From contig CANUEZ040000002.1 in the NCBI GenBank assembly GCA_948099385.1, positions 1,364,001 to 1,428,000 of the forward strand: 64,000 nucleotides of DNA. Direction: 5' to 3'. A model generated the notes under the pieces. That model did no database searches, was not told where the DNA came from, and saw only the letters and a list, made by a program, of their open reading frames with translations. Positions within the stretch are counted from its first letter, which is position 1. Each line of letters opens with the position of its first letter. The position numbers and the translations under genes are program-made. This document shows positions 1 to 12,119 of the stretch, piece after piece. The DNA comes from Fasciola hepatica. Lineage: Eukaryota > Platyhelminthes > Trematoda > Plagiorchiida > Fasciolidae.

Positions 1-489
1 GAAATCAGAAGGTTTTGACTAAAAAGGTTGTTTTCTATTAATTTCTCTACAGGTAAGCTAATGACTAATATACAAACCGCCAAATCGGTATCTGAATCAC
101 TCAGCAATTATCACAGATGATGCTTTTGAAATTGTGTAGTATGTATGCCTACGCAACTGCCAGGCAGCAATCGTCATGATGCTGGGGAAATGTAAGTGTG
201 GGACCTTGTCGGTGAACCTACCGGGCCTCGGATTACTAAGTGCGTTCGCAGGTTGAAAACGTACAACCCCACTTCGGAAAAGAATTATCCATGTGTAACA
301 CCAAATTAGGCTCAATGTTATGTACCGGCATAATCTGGCAACAAAGGTGACAAACTGACCCCTGACCTTTTCGGTCTTCACCGTACTGTTTTAGTACCAG
401 AAATTTGGCGGTTTTGAATGGCTCATTGTCGTAGACGATCGGCTTTCCGAAAACCGAAGCCCAAAACAGAGGTTTGCACAACGTATCTG
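1..489. other. No gene recognised
   Basis: Two overlapping minus-strand open frames (97-381 and 236-772) run through here, but neither has a recognisable motif, a good start context or any family signature. The second frame runs on into the dispersed 360-bp repeat, so it is most likely chance. I see nothing else that I can support. Confidence 0.5.
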
Positions 490-849
490 TTGTGTCCCCC
501 AACTCAGTAATCAGAAGAAAAGCGCATTTGTAAGGGTAAGCATGTATTCCGTAGCAACGTACGGTAAGGGCCAGTGCAACCGAGTAAGTGAAAACGCAAA
601 CAAGTATGCAATTACGTGAGTCAGTGATGTATGTAATTGGAAGCGTAAGATAACTGTACGATCGGATTAAGTCGTGCAAGGTGGCGCAACACGTGATACG
701 ACCTGATTGGTCAGTGTTGTCCGAGACGAAGCACGACAAACGGCAACCGTGTACGTGTGTGCACCATTGCAAGCGTGCATCGACGATTGCACGGGGTGCG
801 GATCATGCGTGCGTGTGTGAGCACATGACCGTGAGAGCCGAAGACAACA
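490..849. repeat. Dispersed 360-bp element, copy R1a
   Basis: This block is a diverged copy of 53281-53640, colinear end to end with mostly point differences and the same overall length. Both copies start TTGTGTCC and end in ACAACA, so the ends form a short imperfect inverted pair and also resemble the TG...CA ends of a solo LTR. No long coding frame is conserved between the copies. This copy shows no obvious flanking duplication, unlike R1b. A solo LTR or a small non-autonomous DNA element are both possible; the sequence does not decide between them. Confidence 0.75.
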
Positions 850-1014
850 GTACCCAAAGTCATTTAGCTGCATATTCACAAAATGCACGCTGCATCCAAG
901 GTACTCGCTCATGTAATCAAGTTAAACAAAAGGCTAAATTATGAATAAAATACTATGATAAGGGAGGACAAGGTGAGATTGATAGGAGTATTTTTTACCA
1001 GGATAGAAATAATT

Positions 1015-1432
1015 AGATTGTAGTGGCCTCGGTCGGTCTGAGCAAATGACCGTCTCTTGGACACTATTTTGGATCTCTTTTCTCTTCGATCTTTTCTGAT
1101 GTTTGATTTCGGTTGCGTACGTTTAACTGGACTGACTTTTCGGAAGTTTTCTGCTGACCTCGTCTTTGACTCATTTTCATTTTACGTTCTTCGCCACTGT
1201 ACGCGCTCGTGGTTCGCTCTCTGCTCAGCAGTTGCGTTCATTTTCATTCAGAGTATTTCTGGCATCGGTCCTGTTTCGGTGCAACGATATATAGAATACA
1301 CATTCACTTATGTCAACCGACTTGAGTCTTTTCCATTCATCAGACAGAGGGGATTACGTAGATATTTCACTGTGAGACCGAACAGAAGACACGTCCATTA
1401 GCCACCCTCGAACGTCTTCTGTAAGACAAACC
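1015..1432 (-). repeat. Penelope-associated block, copy P1 (inverted relative to 16925-17342)
   Basis: Read on the minus strand, this 400-base block matches 16925-17342 on the plus strand over nearly its whole length, with an 18-base gap near 1103. It directly follows the decayed Penelope endonuclease at 1435-1911 in the minus direction, so here it occupies the expected position of that element's 3' untranslated region. The open frame in the opposite direction (1057-1401) is not conserved and is not a gene. Confidence 0.75.
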
Positions 1433-1434
1433 AT

Positions 1435-1911
1435 TCACGTTCCTTGAAGGTATTGGTATTTCCAAAGCAGATGCCCCCGCTTAAATGGGGGAATCGCTAT
1501 AGCTACTGGGGTAGACGAACTCAGCAGCGTTGTATAATGTCTGTTCACTAAAAGATTAACGATTCGGGACGTTTTCGTTCTTTTCGTGATGTTATCCGTT
1601 TGTGATTGTTCTCTATTGTTTTTTGTAACCATATCGGGATACCTTCGATTATTCTATGACGAAAATGCCCCTCTGTTCTGCTTGTGTAGATGGTTGGACA
1701 TTCACAAATGAAGTCATAAACAGAATTTGGTTTGCCACAGAGGACAGCAGCCCTTTTTCCTGTGGTTCTGAAGGCAGTTACGAGTTCGTCCGCGTACTGT
1801 GTACTCAAAAGCACAGATAAGGCTGTCACTAACTAGCCGACTGGTGTCCTCACTTATGTAGAGATAACCCGGGCAAACGCGCATTTTCCGTGCATCGACC
1901 AACTCGTCCAA
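1435..1911 (-). pseudogene. Penelope-like element fragment PLE4, GIY-YIG endonuclease
   Basis: The minus-strand frame at 1548-1829 contains a run reading SVYDFICECPTIYTSRTEGH followed by an arginine-rich helix and IPIWLQ. This matches the order of the C-terminal GIY-YIG endonuclease of Penelope-like retroelements (a cysteine pair, then the Y-x-G-R-T-E core, then the R-x-x-EH and P-x-WLQ region). The second motif has lost its glycine (YTSRTE in place of YIGRTE). The frame breaks further 3', where a short EREWFV stretch recalls the C-terminal end of the domain. No reverse transcriptase is attached. It is a truncated, dead copy. Confidence 0.7.
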
Positions 1912-2528
1912 ATCCCATTTCGATTAGGAATGTGTTCAGATAAACGGAAAAGGAGGTAGCCGTTCGCTTGCAGCGATTTCATGATTAATCATTCAGCATT
2001 CATCGCATCGCCGGTAAAAGTCGAAAAAGCTCTATGGAATACGGTCCGGATAAAGCCGGGTTTTTTAGCATATTGGAACGAAGATCGTGAAATCAAATTA
2101 ACATCAATGCGCCGGCTAAAACCACGAGTCATTTTCTCTTTCTGTTCAATTCATCCCTCTCGCCCGAAGTTCCGTCTCCACTTGTCATTATTCACGTGAA
2201 ATCAGATGTGGTGGCATGAATAGGGAAATATAAAAACAACCTTGTTCTTCATATTATATTGTTCCTTATTTAGGACAACTACAATTTGACCGTCAGACGA
2301 TTCATTTGATAGTTGGTGTTTCTTTTTCCTGCTCGCGTGTGGTTCCCTATATTTAGCAACGAATCGAGAAAGAATCTGTGAAAAACTATTGTTTTACTTA
2401 ATCTGATTCAACATAGGTTTTCATCTGCAGTAAAACACCACTGGTCATGATTTCTCACTGATTTCAAAGCAGCCTCAATGGGACACAAATTCTGAATATC
2501 AACAGAAACATTTCGTGTTCATTTACCT
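1912..2528. other. No gene recognised
   Basis: A 72-residue open frame (1981-2199, plus) has no motif I recognise. AT-rich sequence otherwise. Confidence 0.4.
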
Positions 2529-2920
2529 ATGACAAAGGTCGTGAGATGCAAAGCATTTTGTTTACTCTTGTCAAACTTGAAAACAAACCATGTGAGTGTA
2601 TACGGTACAGTGGGGGGGGGGATAAATGCAGCAATAGAGTAGGCAGAAACGAAAGTTCTTACAGGGTGCACGCTGAGCAGAATGAGCTGAGTAGCGGTAA
2701 CGCCAAGGTAAAGAGACATTTTGTGTCTATCATTTTTGTGCACAGAGCACTGGCTGACGCGTCATGGCAAGAACCGTTTAGCACTGAAAGTACTTTCTAT
2801 TCTGCCTGCTTTACTGTTGCTTTGACACCCCCCTTCTCACCGTATTGTACATATACTGACATGCTTTAAGTTCGCGGTTGACAAGAGTAAAGGAAACGTG
2901 TGGATCTCGCGACCTGTCTC
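2529..2920. repeat. Long inverted repeat (hairpin-forming element)
   Basis: The left arm (about 2529-2660) and the reverse complement of the right arm (about 2788-2920) align over roughly 130 bases at an estimated 70-75 percent identity. Shared landmarks are GGTCGTGAGAT / GGTCGCGAGAT, the exact TTTACTCTTGTCAA core, a poly-G run and GCAGGCAGAA / GTAGGCAGAAA. The spacer is about 125 bases. A single related arm occurs at 17810-18010. This structure fits a foldback or MITE-like element, or two oppositely oriented copies of one terminal sequence. It codes for nothing recognisable. Confidence 0.75.
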
Positions 2921-5900
2921 CCTTATGTTTTAATGAATCAACCTCCTATGTCAGACTAAGGAGGATTTTGGATTTTGAATCCAGCTGGAGCTTTTGAAGA
3001 GGCACTTTTAACCATCCGACCGGTCCATTTTGGATCCGGTATTTTCTTTTTTTCCATTCTTGCACGCAACTTATAGCCACTTGAACACACATTGTTTTTG
3101 TTGCTGAAAGTTTATCACTTCAAAGATTGAAGTGAAATTTGTATGTCAAAATGGTTGTGTGATAAACTGAGGTTATCGAAGTCCTTACGGGAAAAACATT
3201 CATCTGGTGGATTTTATTTTTATTAGTTTTAGCCCATCACAAACGTACTTGGACTCGTTTTGCAAGTTGAAGAAGTAAACGATGGAGAATAAAATCATTC
3301 TTTGCATCTACTGTCCTCTGATGGCCAAACTCAGTCTGTTACCGGGACACTAGGGCTTCTAACTGGTGCAAATGGCGTGCCGTTTCATACTGAGATGGTT
3401 ACCGAGTACCATCGATTGGAGGGAAACAAAAATGACATTCCAGTTTCTCACTAAACAGATTAATTTATGCAACCATTTTATTCCGGACAGTTCAAAAACC
3501 CAATTGGCAATAATAATACCAATAACAACGTCAACAACGGTGGCAGAAATAATGGCCGTTGTAGCGATAAAAACAACTACTATGATGATAAGATTCATGG
3601 TCATTGTACCAATAATACATTTTATGAACAACAGTTGTAACAGTAACTTGGTACATTGTGTGAAATTCCCACTCAGTTTCCTTTTCTCGTTCACGTGACT
3701 CTAACCAGCTTGTTACCCGGCCCCTCCCAACTTACACGCCTTCCCTTCCTTTCATATGTCGAACCCGATTACCTGGCCTCGGTTCACCTACCATCTTCCT
3801 ACGAGTGTACTTCTACAGCGAACGAATTTTCCATTGCCATCAGTTCAGGGGCCTACGACCTTCAATTCTAGTGCAGCATAGGTGCCCGACCTTGCGTGTC
3901 ATGCTTGCATCCGTTCTTTGTTCGTTTTCTCACTCTCACCGCACAAGTGACCTTTGTACTTTCCTTCCATGCTGGATACTACGCCACACCTGCGTGAGGG
4001 TCTAGGTCAAGCGTGAGTGCGATTCTCTTGGTCCATGTTTGTTCTAATTTCATGGTCATACCTGTCCCTCCATCTCATGTACGCTTCCCACTCTTTCCCT
4101 GATTGGTCGATTGTTCTTCCTATAAAAGAGGGATTTCACCCCATTCCAATGTCTCGGCCCCGTATTGCTCGGCATACTTTCCCCGACAGACCCTTCCGAC
4201 GATTTGAAATATATTCTCGGACCTACGTGACTGGATTGTCCCACAAATTGAGGTATGTTGCTTGTAATTTCAATGATTGCTCTCTGAAGTACACGTAGTT
4301 CACTCACTCGGCTTATTCAGTTTGAGTTTCGGGTTCGTGTTCTACGAGTCACTCGTTCACTGGACAGCGGTTCAGTTACAATAGTATTGCGAGGAAATGA
4401 AACAACAAAAACAACAGACGTAACAACAACAACGACACTGATAACATATATGTGGGAATATTGTAAAAATAAATTTCCTGCTTCTCAAACAGTGGATGTC
4501 TCACAATCCAAAGTAAACCGTATCCATGCAAAGTGGGCATGCTGAATTGTAAAGCACTGTAGTTTTGCGATACGAAGAATTCAGAAGGATTATTAGTAAT
4601 ATTGTGTTGTCAGGTGACGCTTTACTAGGAACCAATTTTAAATTTCACATCCTGCGCACGGAAAGTATGAATTGTGCTTGTAAATTTCAAATTTGTAAGA
4701 AAATCCTGTGTGCGTGATTTTTGGACCGATAGCCTTCGAATTTAGGTGCCCAGAGATAATATGGTTCTCAAATTAGCCTCAGTAGGGAGAAGCATCATTG
4801 GAAAAGTACACGATGCTACTCATTACGAACCCCTGTGTACCTGTTTGTAGAGAGCACATATTATACGACAGAGTAAGCACATTGCTTACCTGATCGAAAA
4901 GAGTTATGAACCATGGCGCGACAAGAAATGTAATGACATCCTTCGAGCTCAACACAGTGAGCTGAACCAAGGCATACAAATCACGCGTTAGCATCCTCCG
5001 ACCGGATGATAATCCGATTATCTTTGAATGCTTGTCGTTGACGATGTTGCTGTAAATGTGCAGTTCGGTTGTAGTGGAATCGCTTTAGTGTTGCTCCAAA
5101 GCTTGATTCTGAACAAATGGGTGATGACCTGGCATCTTGTGGATTATAGTGCTACAGCATGGCTAAAACTTGTGAGTTTAGGCGGACTACTTGTGCCATT
5201 CAGACTGATTCACTATTCAAACTGACGGTCCTTCAGCATAGCAACTTCGTCAACTTTGAGAATCCCGACGTCCACTGCACTAAGAGAATAGGTTGCGTTA
5301 ATAAAGTGACAGACATTCAGGAAACCGACTAATCTACATATTTTGTCACGGTTTTGCATCCGGGAATTTTATTCTAATTTCATTCTACTTCGTATACCTT
5401 TGTTTCTTAATTTGCCCGTGTTCCCCAATTTTTTACAAACTGCAAGAGAGAGGTTGAAGCCAAGCTTTTTTGATGTAATCGTTCAAACGGATGAATTCAC
5501 AACTGATTTAGAATACATGCACAGAATGCAACTTCGGCAGTGTGACCTACAGTTAGTTCAACTCTAGCTGTCAACCGAGGTTATGATCATGAACACATAG
5601 CCGATGTTAGCGAACGCGTATGTGACTCCATTAGGTTGGTCGGTAGCAAGAACTCCAAACAACCGATCGAAAATAAAATTAGCCCTCACACGTATACGCA
5701 GAGTGAACGTGTTCGTTGTGATTTGCAACCTAGCACGAGAACTCAGCCTCAACTTCCCCCTGGTTGTTCCATTCGTTTTCAGTGCCACACCCATTGAACT
5801 CGAATTATTGTCGGGGGTGACGATGAGTCGAGTTGCCATATCGAAATCTGGATGCACACGAATCCTTAGCTTCCCGTTTTCATTGCCCCGACTAGTTTTG

Positions 5901-6900
5901 AATATTTGTTCTCAACCTTCAAATAAGGAAACCAAGGGAATCAACAAATGTGAGCTTCTTCCTACCGAATCTGACGGTCCCGGCCAAATAGGAGGAGTTT
6001 CGTAAAGACATCGTAAAACAGAGCTGAAGCCAGGGTAATAATTATGGCAATAATAAATCCACAGATTGCTTCCAGTTGTACACCAAGAAGTTGTTTGAAT
6101 CACGTGTCATCCCTCGCTTCCACCGCAGCCACCAGAAAAGCGTTCCAAAGATTAGACGCACTCTGTTAAATACGATGAACCAGGGAAAGTCGGCGGAGCG
6201 CAGTATACGCAGCCGGTTGTTTATCCGAAGAGGAAACTCTGTTCTCAGTTCCAGACCAATGTCGCAACGAAATATCCTGTGATGTTTTGAATGCTTCGGC
6301 ACAATCCCTGGTGAGCTATAGGTTGTTTTTCAGTGTTTATCCGATCAAACGAAGCCGGATCCTGACAGTCAGATTGTCCACACACACTGAGGTTGCTTCA
6401 TGATTGCTCAGTACATTAGCTTTCAGTAGTATCATTTCTTCCTTGATACACTAACGAGGTTCTATAAAGTAATGATAATGGAATATATATACTTTCTATT
6501 CTCATCTTGTCAGCTCATGGTGCTAGTAGTCCGGGCAAGAGTCATTCAGTTATTGTGGTTTGTCGGGTAGATTCAGTTCTCACCTTTGGTGTAGCGGAAT
6601 GGAATCACTGACCATTGGACCTGTGAACATGAACATCTATCCATCCTCTCTTCAAGAGTGGTGTAGTGTTCGGGAAGATGCCGTGTAAGGTTACTCGACT
6701 TTACTTTTGACTACCGGAAGACGGGATATGTACTTAATGCTGAGGGATTTGACATCCCAGATGCTCCTGTATATTTACCATTTGAGAAGCTGAAGTAACG
6801 TTTTCCATCAGGAAAATAAACTTGCTCAACTCAGTTCAACCTCGTGAGAACAGAATGTGTCTTGCAATAAGTTGACCCTCAAACTAAATCAACAATCCCC
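2921..6900. other. No confident gene over about 4 kb
   Basis: Open frames of 60-133 residues occur on both strands (for example 3359-3698 on both strands, and 5604-6005 plus), but none shows a domain, and several overlap on opposite strands. Apart from the weak ABC-transporter-like stretch at 5960-6300 listed separately, I find no repeat match to the rest of the window. Confidence 0.45.
5960..6300 (-). pseudogene. Possible ABCB-type transporter transmembrane fragment (weak)
   Basis: One minus-strand frame reads AFKTSQDIS, then ENRVSSSD, then QLEAICGFIIAIIITLASAL and a further LLLFG. The order (an intracellular loop of the F-x-x-x-x-QDIS type, the N-R-V region, then a long hydrophobic helix after a QLEAIC-like turn) recalls the membrane domain of P-glycoprotein-like ABCB exporters. 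Two in-frame stops and no ATP-binding motifs nearby mean that, if the reading is right, this is a decayed exon or pseudogene. The similarity is judged by eye and is weak; a chance hydrophobic frame is a real alternative. Confidence 0.22.
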
Positions 6901-8945
6901 GCCCCCGGCTATACTGGGGGACTTTTGGGGGAGCAGATGGGTGAATTTCTAATTGCTGGAATCAACAACTTCCTTCTGCAGTGGACAGTGCTGAAACAGA
7001 AACGCTTCAAAAAACAACCTTTCCCCGCTACAAATTTGAAAACAGAAGTCAAAAACACAGATTGCACGATGTATCCTGGATCATTTCGCTGCATCTTTAC
7101 AAAGTGCTTACTGCAGTCGAAGTGATTATTTTCATAGCACAATAAATGGACGAAATGTTTATAAACAAAGGCAAAGTCACACGACGCACACATTCATACA
7201 TGTCTATCGGATAACCACACAACAATTGGTTTATACAGTTTGATTTGGCGTGGATAGGCGATGGTTCTTTCGTTGCTGGCTTAGTTAACCGATTAGTTGT
7301 AAATATAATTACTGGATCACCTGCATAGTAGGTGCGGCTAACAGCTGATTGCAAACGTTTTCTGATCAATTCACTTACATTATCATCTTTGTAAGGGAGT
7401 TTTAGATATACTTTCATCTTAGGCACTGTGTTTGAATTATCCCTTCTTAGATTTAAGTGACGATACTTTTTCAGGACTGATGTTGGGTATCCATTTTCCA
7501 TAGGAATTTTAGTGATATGATTAATTTCCTCATCCAAAGTGTCCACCGTCCAAATCTTCTGTGCTCTGTAGAACAGTGTTTGCACTGTGTTTATCTTGGA
7601 CTTTATCGGGATGAAGCTGCTGAAGTGGAGATATTGCCCCGACCAGGTGTCTTTCCGATAAACGGACTTCCTAATTGGACCATCTTTTCTGCGGAAAATG
7701 TCAATGTCTATGAAGATTATCGCGCCAGTATCCTCATTGTGAACCGTCAGCCTCATGTTTGGGTGTAGATTATTAAACAAGGCATGAAACTCTTCACCTT
7801 CTTGTTCGCTCTTTGCGATAGCGAAAATGTCATCCACGTAACTGCGATAGAGTATCATGTCGGATATTTTATTCTTAATCTTGTTTTCCAAGTGAGCAAC
7901 AAAAATATCCGCCAGAATAGGGCCCAGAGGACTGCCCATGGCAACTCCGTTAATTTGTCGATATCCTTCACTGAGATAGCGGAGCTTCACATTGGACTTA
8001 CACAATAGTAGTAAACGTGTCAATTCGGTATTCGGTGATCCAATATGAATATTATGCTTGTCGATTATTTGGTATATAAGGTCGATAGTTTCTTCCAGTG
8101 GGACATTGGTAAATAATGAGGTAATATCCATAGTAAGCAAATGTCGGTTCTGGATATTTTCTTTTTGCAATAGGTTACACATTTCGAAACTGTCCTTCAC
8201 TGCATGACTCGCAACCGTGTCCCTGACCGGCTTCAGTAACTTAGCTAACCATTTTGCCAGTTTGTGTTGTGGAGAGTTGACCATTGATAAGATTAGCCGC
8301 ATTGGTATATCTGTTTTGTGTACTTTTGGTAGGCCGTACAGTTGCGGCGTTTGACTCCCTCTGGGTCTCAGTGACTTGGCTGTTGACTCGCAAATAAGGC
8401 CCACTTGAAATAGAGTTCGCATTTCCTTGTTAATTCGCTGTTCTAGTACACTTGGATTATCTGGCTTCCGGTCATTCTGGAATTTTGTTTCATCTTCCAA
8501 AATAGTTAACACTTTCTGCACGTATGACGATTTATCCATAATGACAACTCTCGATCCCTTGTCTGGGCGCAGGATTACTATGTTAGAGTTCTTCTTCAAT
8601 CTGTCGAGAGCTTCAATGTGCCTGCTCGTTAATAAAAATTATCTTTGTGTTGTTGTCATTCGACACTGACATTCCAAATCAACCAATTTCGTCGTAGACC
8701 AGCTAAAATTATCTGCATTCGTTGGCTTCAAAACAGACATCTGTTCAAAGAAAGCTTCAAAGTTTGCTTGTGAAGATATGTGGTTAATTTTTTTTGGTGG
8801 ACTACAGTAGTTAAGGCAAAACGAAAGTGCCTGGAGTTGTAATTTGTCTAGTTGGTAAGAGGATAAATTTCGAACATTTTCATGGATTATCCGGAAATGA
8901 CGGTACCAACATTTCCTGAGTTGGGGAATTTTTCAAACGTCTGAT
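6900..8945 (-). mobile_element. Penelope-like retroelement PLE1
   Basis: This is the most complete Penelope-like element here. Minus-strand coding runs from about 8930 to 7097, then a 3' region to about 6900 that resembles the 3' region of PLE2 near 13105-13200 (shared GATGCAGCGAAATG and a following CTTCT...TTTTCAA stretch). The N-terminal part (about 8930-8640) lies in a different frame from the main RT, so at least one frameshift near 8600-8640 separates them. No terminal repeat was found. The element is inactive as read. Confidence 0.85.
7097..8599 (-). pseudogene. Penelope-type reverse transcriptase, endonuclease lost
   Basis: The 500-residue frame carries the Penelope RT landmarks in order: ILRPDKGSRVVIMD near the N terminus, LYGLPKVHK and a P-M-R-LI region, MDITSLFTNVPLEE, the GVAMGSPLGPILAD motif, the catalytic YVDD box (codons at 7829-7840, about residue 254), then YRKDTWSGQYLHF and a thumb-like region. 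RT of this clade is telomerase-related and normally ends in a GIY-YIG nuclease. Here the protein stays colinear with PLE2 up to KSNC, then diverges, and the 3' region resumes about 390 bases sooner than in PLE2, so the nuclease core is deleted. The true N terminus lies upstream: HENVRNLSSYQLDKLQLQAL and onward can be read at about 8890-8640 in another frame. RT catalytic residues look intact, but the gene is broken at both ends. Confidence 0.85.
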
Positions 8946-9188
8946 CTCATGTAAACGGGTTTGACGCACTTGATCAGCACAGAAATTCATAAACTTTATT
9001 CTGCTTCAATTTACCGGTGGCCAGCAGAATGTGTGAACGATTTAACTGCTAACACTCAATCACCACGACGAATACTACAGTCGCCTTTCAACTAAGAACG
9101 AATAAACCAAAGCGCACGTGCCACAGCAGCCAAGTCCATGTCAAGCGGTCGAGCTGATCTAATAAAAGTATCTCCCAAACCTGTCAAC

Positions 9189-9189
<1 letters not shown>
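8946..9189. other. No feature recognised
   Basis: Spacer between the 5' end of PLE1 and the (TA)n tract; no motif seen. Confidence 0.3.

Positions 9190-9240
<51 letters not shown>
9190..9240. repeat. (TA)n microsatellite
   Basis: An uninterrupted run of about 25 TA dinucleotides. Such tracts are prone to length change and to cruciform formation. Confidence 0.95.
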
Positions 9241-9242
<2 letters not shown>

Positions 9243-9439
9243 CATCGGCAAGCATGATCAATTTTTGTACAAACCTGTATGATTACACTTTGGATGTAGA
9301 CGTGAATTCATTGTGAACGCAGGGAAGTGTGAGGTCCGGAGAAGGTGTTCAACCTCGAGCTGTTGGGTGTAACGACTTTATTGGTACTGCCCAAACAACA
9401 GACTTGGGCTCTATTCCGTTTCCTGATTCCAGTTGACAG

Positions 9440-10830
9440 TCCTTTAATTCTGGAGTGCAGTACTTTAGGGCCCTGAATCATTCGCTTTCCTTTCGCACAG
9501 CATCACCCGCTTCCGTGGATTACATGGCATACCAAAAATGGTGGTATAACTGATGATGTAATCCTATTTGGAGCATCAAAGATGAATTACGACCATTGCC
9601 CGAGGCAGACAGTGGAAAGCCTCTTAGCCAAGAAATCACTGATCAGTCCTACGAAATGCAGCTTCGCTGTTAGGCAGTTGGAATTTTTCTGTTTCATGGT
9701 GAACACCAAACGTTAGCAGTCGGACACCGATTGCTTCATACTAGGGGCTGAATTGGAGTCGCCTAGGAATCAAGCACACTTGATGCCCATTCCTGATTCC
9801 CTACAGCGTTGTTCCAGATTCATGCCTACCTTTGCGATGAGGCTGCAACCCGATCGACTTAGGAGGGACAACGGAACGAGCTATATGACAGAGTCTCGTG
9901 GAATCTTGACAACATGACAGCTGAACGTCCGAAGTTGGCTCTATTTGCACCATCCAAACAAGCAGTGTTCTTTACGGACGGACCCGGAGTTGTAATCGGA
10001 GCACTGTTGAAGAAGAAAGAATATCCAACTATTTCCTTCTCTTCACTTCTCGTTGATACTGAGAGAGGGTACTCGCAAACAGTTAGTGAGGCGCTAACCT
10101 TCTTCTGGGCGGTATCTGTGCCATTAGGTACATGTCTGGAACGAATTTTACGATTAGTATAGATCCCTAGGTGTTACAGCTTCTAGCCACGCTGAATAAG
10201 TTCTTTGCGAAGTCTGCAGCCGCCGTGATATAAGGATGGAGTAATTCTCTTGATACATATGCACGAAGTTCTAGATCGACCTGGCAGTGTGATCTCGCAT
10301 ACTGATTTCCTTTCAGGGCACTCGAGATTTTTGGCGATCGAACAGTGCAAATTCCATTCACCGGTGGCTCCTTTGTCGAAAGAACAGCTAGTAAAACACA
10401 CCACTTCATGCAACTCGTAAGTTATTTCCGATATCGAGTAAAGCTGGCAATCCGAAGTCAAACTAATGTATCCACAGTTTTCATGTATCAAGAGGAATTC
10501 CGCCTATATCATGACAGAGGGATGTGCCTCGGCCACCTGATAAACATACCCTCTGCTGTGAGCAAAACATTTCTCGAAGATTTTCACAAGGGCTACCTTG
10601 GGATGGAAAAAATGAAGTATTTGGCTCTACAGATGTGTTGGAGCACCGAGGTAGGTCCGGGCATGTGCATAACAGTTCAAGATCTGTAATGCTTTCTTCC
10701 ATTAAACCAAATCGAAACTGGAGCTCGTTGCCTGACACTTATATCCCATTGAAACACGTATACGCCGATTTTAGCGGCACTTTCGTTAACAAGTATCATT
10801 CACTCTTATGATTGGCTCTTACTCAAAAGG
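9440..10830 (+). pseudogene. Ty3/gypsy pol remnant Gypsy-1 (RT end, RNase H, integrase)
   Basis: Pieces of a gypsy polyprotein occur in order on the plus strand. The RT palm end reads DDVILFGASKMNYDHC then SPTKCSFAVRQLEF (9553-9700). RNase H is at about 9914-10120, with TDGPGVVIGALLKK and a later YSQTVSEALTFFW. The integrase zinc-binding region is at about 10560-10640, with FLEDFHKGYLGMEKMK. The start of the integrase core is at about 10750-10790, with HVYADFSGTFV, where the first catalytic Asp is retained. The RT box has lost its Tyr (TDD in place of YxDD). Several stops and shifts separate the pieces. No LTRs were identified. Confidence 0.8.
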
Positions 10831-12119
10831 ACCTGAGGTATTTCTAAAATACACTCCAATCAAGCGATCAAACCTCGAAAAACCCTAACTTTAATTTAGG
10901 AAATAAGCACAGGACACTATTTTATTGATCCCATCAGGTGTCAGGGACCATATGGGCTCTAGGCTAACGTGACTAACATTAGACCAAACCACACATGATG
11001 CCATTCTCCACATCGAAAAATCAATGCACCATATATTGTCCCAAAGGTAGCTCACAAAATGTAACAAAAAGGGTCTCTGCTGGATAGCAAGAGCGTAATG
11101 ATCGCTTGGAAATTCGGTGTGATATCCTAAATTTCCTTGACTTCTAATTGCCGTTGTTATAGCCTTTCACGCCTGATATGCGTCCAATTGATCAATATCC
11201 CTCTCATGCATGAACGTTCACCTACTGATATTTGATCATTCTTCATTCTATTGTACTGTGCTCGTGCTCGATTTGGAAGAAGAAAAACGGAGGAAACTCC
11301 ATGAGCTCCAAGATCAGTAAGTGTATCGATGAGGAACGAAAACTTACATTGGTTGAACACTAACGTGGATGCCAACAGCCTGCGGACTACATATGTACCG
11401 TTTGTTGACTGACTGATCCTGCTGCAAATCAACTTATCCTGCTTGATCAGAGGTGAACTCAGCCCAGTGACACTGCTTACGCACTTTCCTCTTTGCTTGC
11501 TGCTAGCTCACCGGCTGCAACCGGGTTTTGTGTTTACTTTCATAGAAATAAGTAGAGTGCAATTATCACGTGTTCTACGACAAACTACGAACACAACAGT
11601 CTCCAGTCCTCCAAAGTGAGAGATAAAAAGCCCCGAAACTGCTTTGGCTTGCTCCAATGCAGATTCAGAGGCAAGTCCTTCGGAACAGAACGGAGATCCT
11701 GCCCGAAAGTATCCTCGGCCGATAGGTCGCAATATTCGTCCCAACATTTGTACGGGATATTTGAATACTCTGAGATGGTGCGGAGCTCGATATACCCCGA
11801 CCCATAGAGCTCGTTGATAATACTAGAGAGCTGCGTAACCAGAGACCCGTACACAAAGAAAATCACTACATTTTCACTTGGCACTAATCTCACCCTACAC
11901 TACGGAACCTGCTAAGACAAGATCTTGGGTACTAGTAACTCGTCTTTAGAGTACAAATAAGTCATCGTTAGGTACCAGTCTTCCTGGGCTGTCAAAATAT
12001 CCAGAGGGAAAGATGCTCTAGTAGGAATTCGAAAGCTCTGATCGGCCATTTTACAACAACCTGTAGGTTACGGTCCTTAAGAAACTCTCCCGAATGAAAC
12101 AGCATCATCAGTAACAACA
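10831..12119. other. No gene recognised
   Basis: About 1.3 kb between Gypsy-1 and PLE2. A 102-residue minus frame (11585-11893) and shorter ones show no known motif. Nothing else is supported. Confidence 0.4.

Noticed and set aside
236..772. 178-residue minus-strand frame
   Set aside because: It spans the boundary of the 360-bp dispersed element and shares nothing with a protein family; the second copy of the element breaks it.
1057..1401. 114-residue frame and its opposite-strand counterparts at 16962-17333
   Set aside because: Copies P1 and P2 are conserved as DNA but the frames are not maintained between them.
5604..6005. 133-residue plus-strand frame
   Set aside because: No domain recognised, overlaps longer-motif readings on the other strand; likely chance.
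9190..9240. CRISPR-like or satellite array
   Set aside because: Simple dinucleotide repeat; no spacers. No CRISPR, operon, phage or prokaryotic mobile element signature anywhere in the window.
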